Program-made: the position numbers and the translations under genes | The notes under the pieces: generated by a model | The model's database searches: none | Told to the model about the DNA's origin: nothing | The model's input: only the letters and a program-made list of their open reading frames with translations | Part shown: positions 13,766-14,140 of the stretch, piece by piece | How positions within the stretch are numbered: position 1 is the first letter of the stretch | Layout of the letters: each line of letters begins with the position of its first letter | Origin: Caulobacteraceae bacterium | GTDB taxonomy: Bacteria; Pseudomonadota; Alphaproteobacteria; Caulobacterales; Caulobacteraceae | Length of the DNA: 14,140 nucleotides | NCBI GenBank assembly: GCA_947484535.1 | Contig: CANKPO010000009.1 | Location: 1 to 14,140 of the forward strand | Reading direction: 5' to 3'

Positions 13766-14140
13766 GTGACCAGTCAGGCAGATCAGGATGAAGCGGGTGC
13801 CCGCACGGTCCTATCTGAGCTCCGCGCGACCAACCTGCAGCTTCAAGCGACCATCGACCAGTTGCGGGTCGAACTTGAGAACCGTGCGGCCCATACGGCG
13901 GCAGCGGTTCAGCAGGCTCAGGCCAGCTTCACCGGTGAAGTTAATCAGCTGATGGTTACCGTCCAGAAGATGCGCGATCAGCTTGAGGAGCAGGCCGCTG
14001 CAGGCGCGGCGGCCGTTCAGGCGGTCCGAGCATCGGGTGAGGCGGAAGCCAATCAGTTGCGGGCGACCATTGGCACGCTGCGCACCACCTTAGAGGCCGC
14101 CAAGGCCGACGGTGCGCAGGATCTGGCGTCAGCGGAGACC
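13766..14140 (+). CDS. Unidentified coiled-coil protein, N-terminal fragment
   Basis: An open frame from GTG 13766 to the window edge (125 codons, no stop), bounded upstream by an in-frame TAA at 13757. I do not recognise it. The translation starts MTSQADQDEAGARTVLSEL and is almost wholly helical, rich in Ala, Gln, Glu and Leu. Heptad-like runs such as LQATIDQLRVELE, VNQLMVTVQKMRDQLEEQ and QLRATIGTLRTTLEAAK indicate a coiled coil. The segments LRATNLQLQATIDQLR and LRATIGTLRTTLE look like diverged repeats of each other. There is no signal peptide or membrane segment so far, so a cytoplasmic N-terminal oligomerisation arm on a larger protein is plausible. Codon choice and GC resemble the neighbours. 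A GGGG 11 bases upstream may serve as ribosome binding site. Confidence 0.75.
   Translation, partial: MTSQADQDEAGARTVLSELRATNLQLQATIDQLRVELENRAAHTAAAVQQAQASFTGEVNQLMVTVQKMRDQLEEQAAAGAAAVQAVRASGEAEANQLRATIGTLRTTLEAAKADGAQDLASAET

Overview
The window is about 14 kb of GC-rich chromosome carrying core housekeeping genes. The content points to an alphaproteobacterium, most likely Caulobacterales. The clues are the gene order DUF177-plsX-fabH-ihfA-merR, a CBP3-type ubiquinol-cytochrome c chaperone, a DUF2842 gene beside a type 2 (mitochondrial-like) heme A synthase, a K+-independent membrane pyrophosphatase, and many GTG starts. The assignment rests on recognised protein sequences and gene order; no database was searched.

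Layout on the + strand unless noted. (1) 1-3207: a compact riboflavin/thiamine cluster, ribE (3' end), ribBX, ribH, nusB and thiL, with start/stop overlaps or gaps of at most 12 bases. (2) 3245-3676: a small exported protein resembling FliL. (3) 3874-5994: the proton-pumping pyrophosphatase hppA, closed by a strong bidirectional terminator. (4) Minus strand, 6120-6638: the outer-membrane lipoprotein bamE. It is divergent from a lipid and respiration block at 6743-10887: ubiquinol-cytochrome c chaperone, DUF177/YceD, plsX, fabH, ihfA and a MerR-type regulator. (5) 10961-11037: tRNA-Pro(GGG) with its own promoter and terminator. (6) A divergent pair: DUF2842 (minus strand) and the heme A synthase ctaA/COX15. 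(7) 12645-13595: rplM-rpsI with a TTGACA promoter element upstream and a classic terminator downstream. (8) 13766 to the window end: the start of an unrecognised coiled-coil protein behind an AT-rich interrupted palindrome.

Together the genes cover flavin and thiamine cofactors, energy conservation (pyrophosphatase, bc1 assembly, heme A for cytochrome oxidase), the start of phospholipid and fatty-acid synthesis, outer-membrane assembly, and translation. No mobile element, CRISPR array, toxin-antitoxin pair or defence system is visible, and nothing suggests recent horizontal transfer.

I do not see a clearly new multi-gene system. The points most worth a second look are the RibBA-like protein whose GTP cyclohydrolase II half has lost its zinc ligands (a RibBX variant), a hairpin that masks the ribosome binding site of the FliL-like gene, apparently overlapping divergent promoters between bamE and the bc1 chaperone, and the palindrome plus coiled-coil gene at the right edge.
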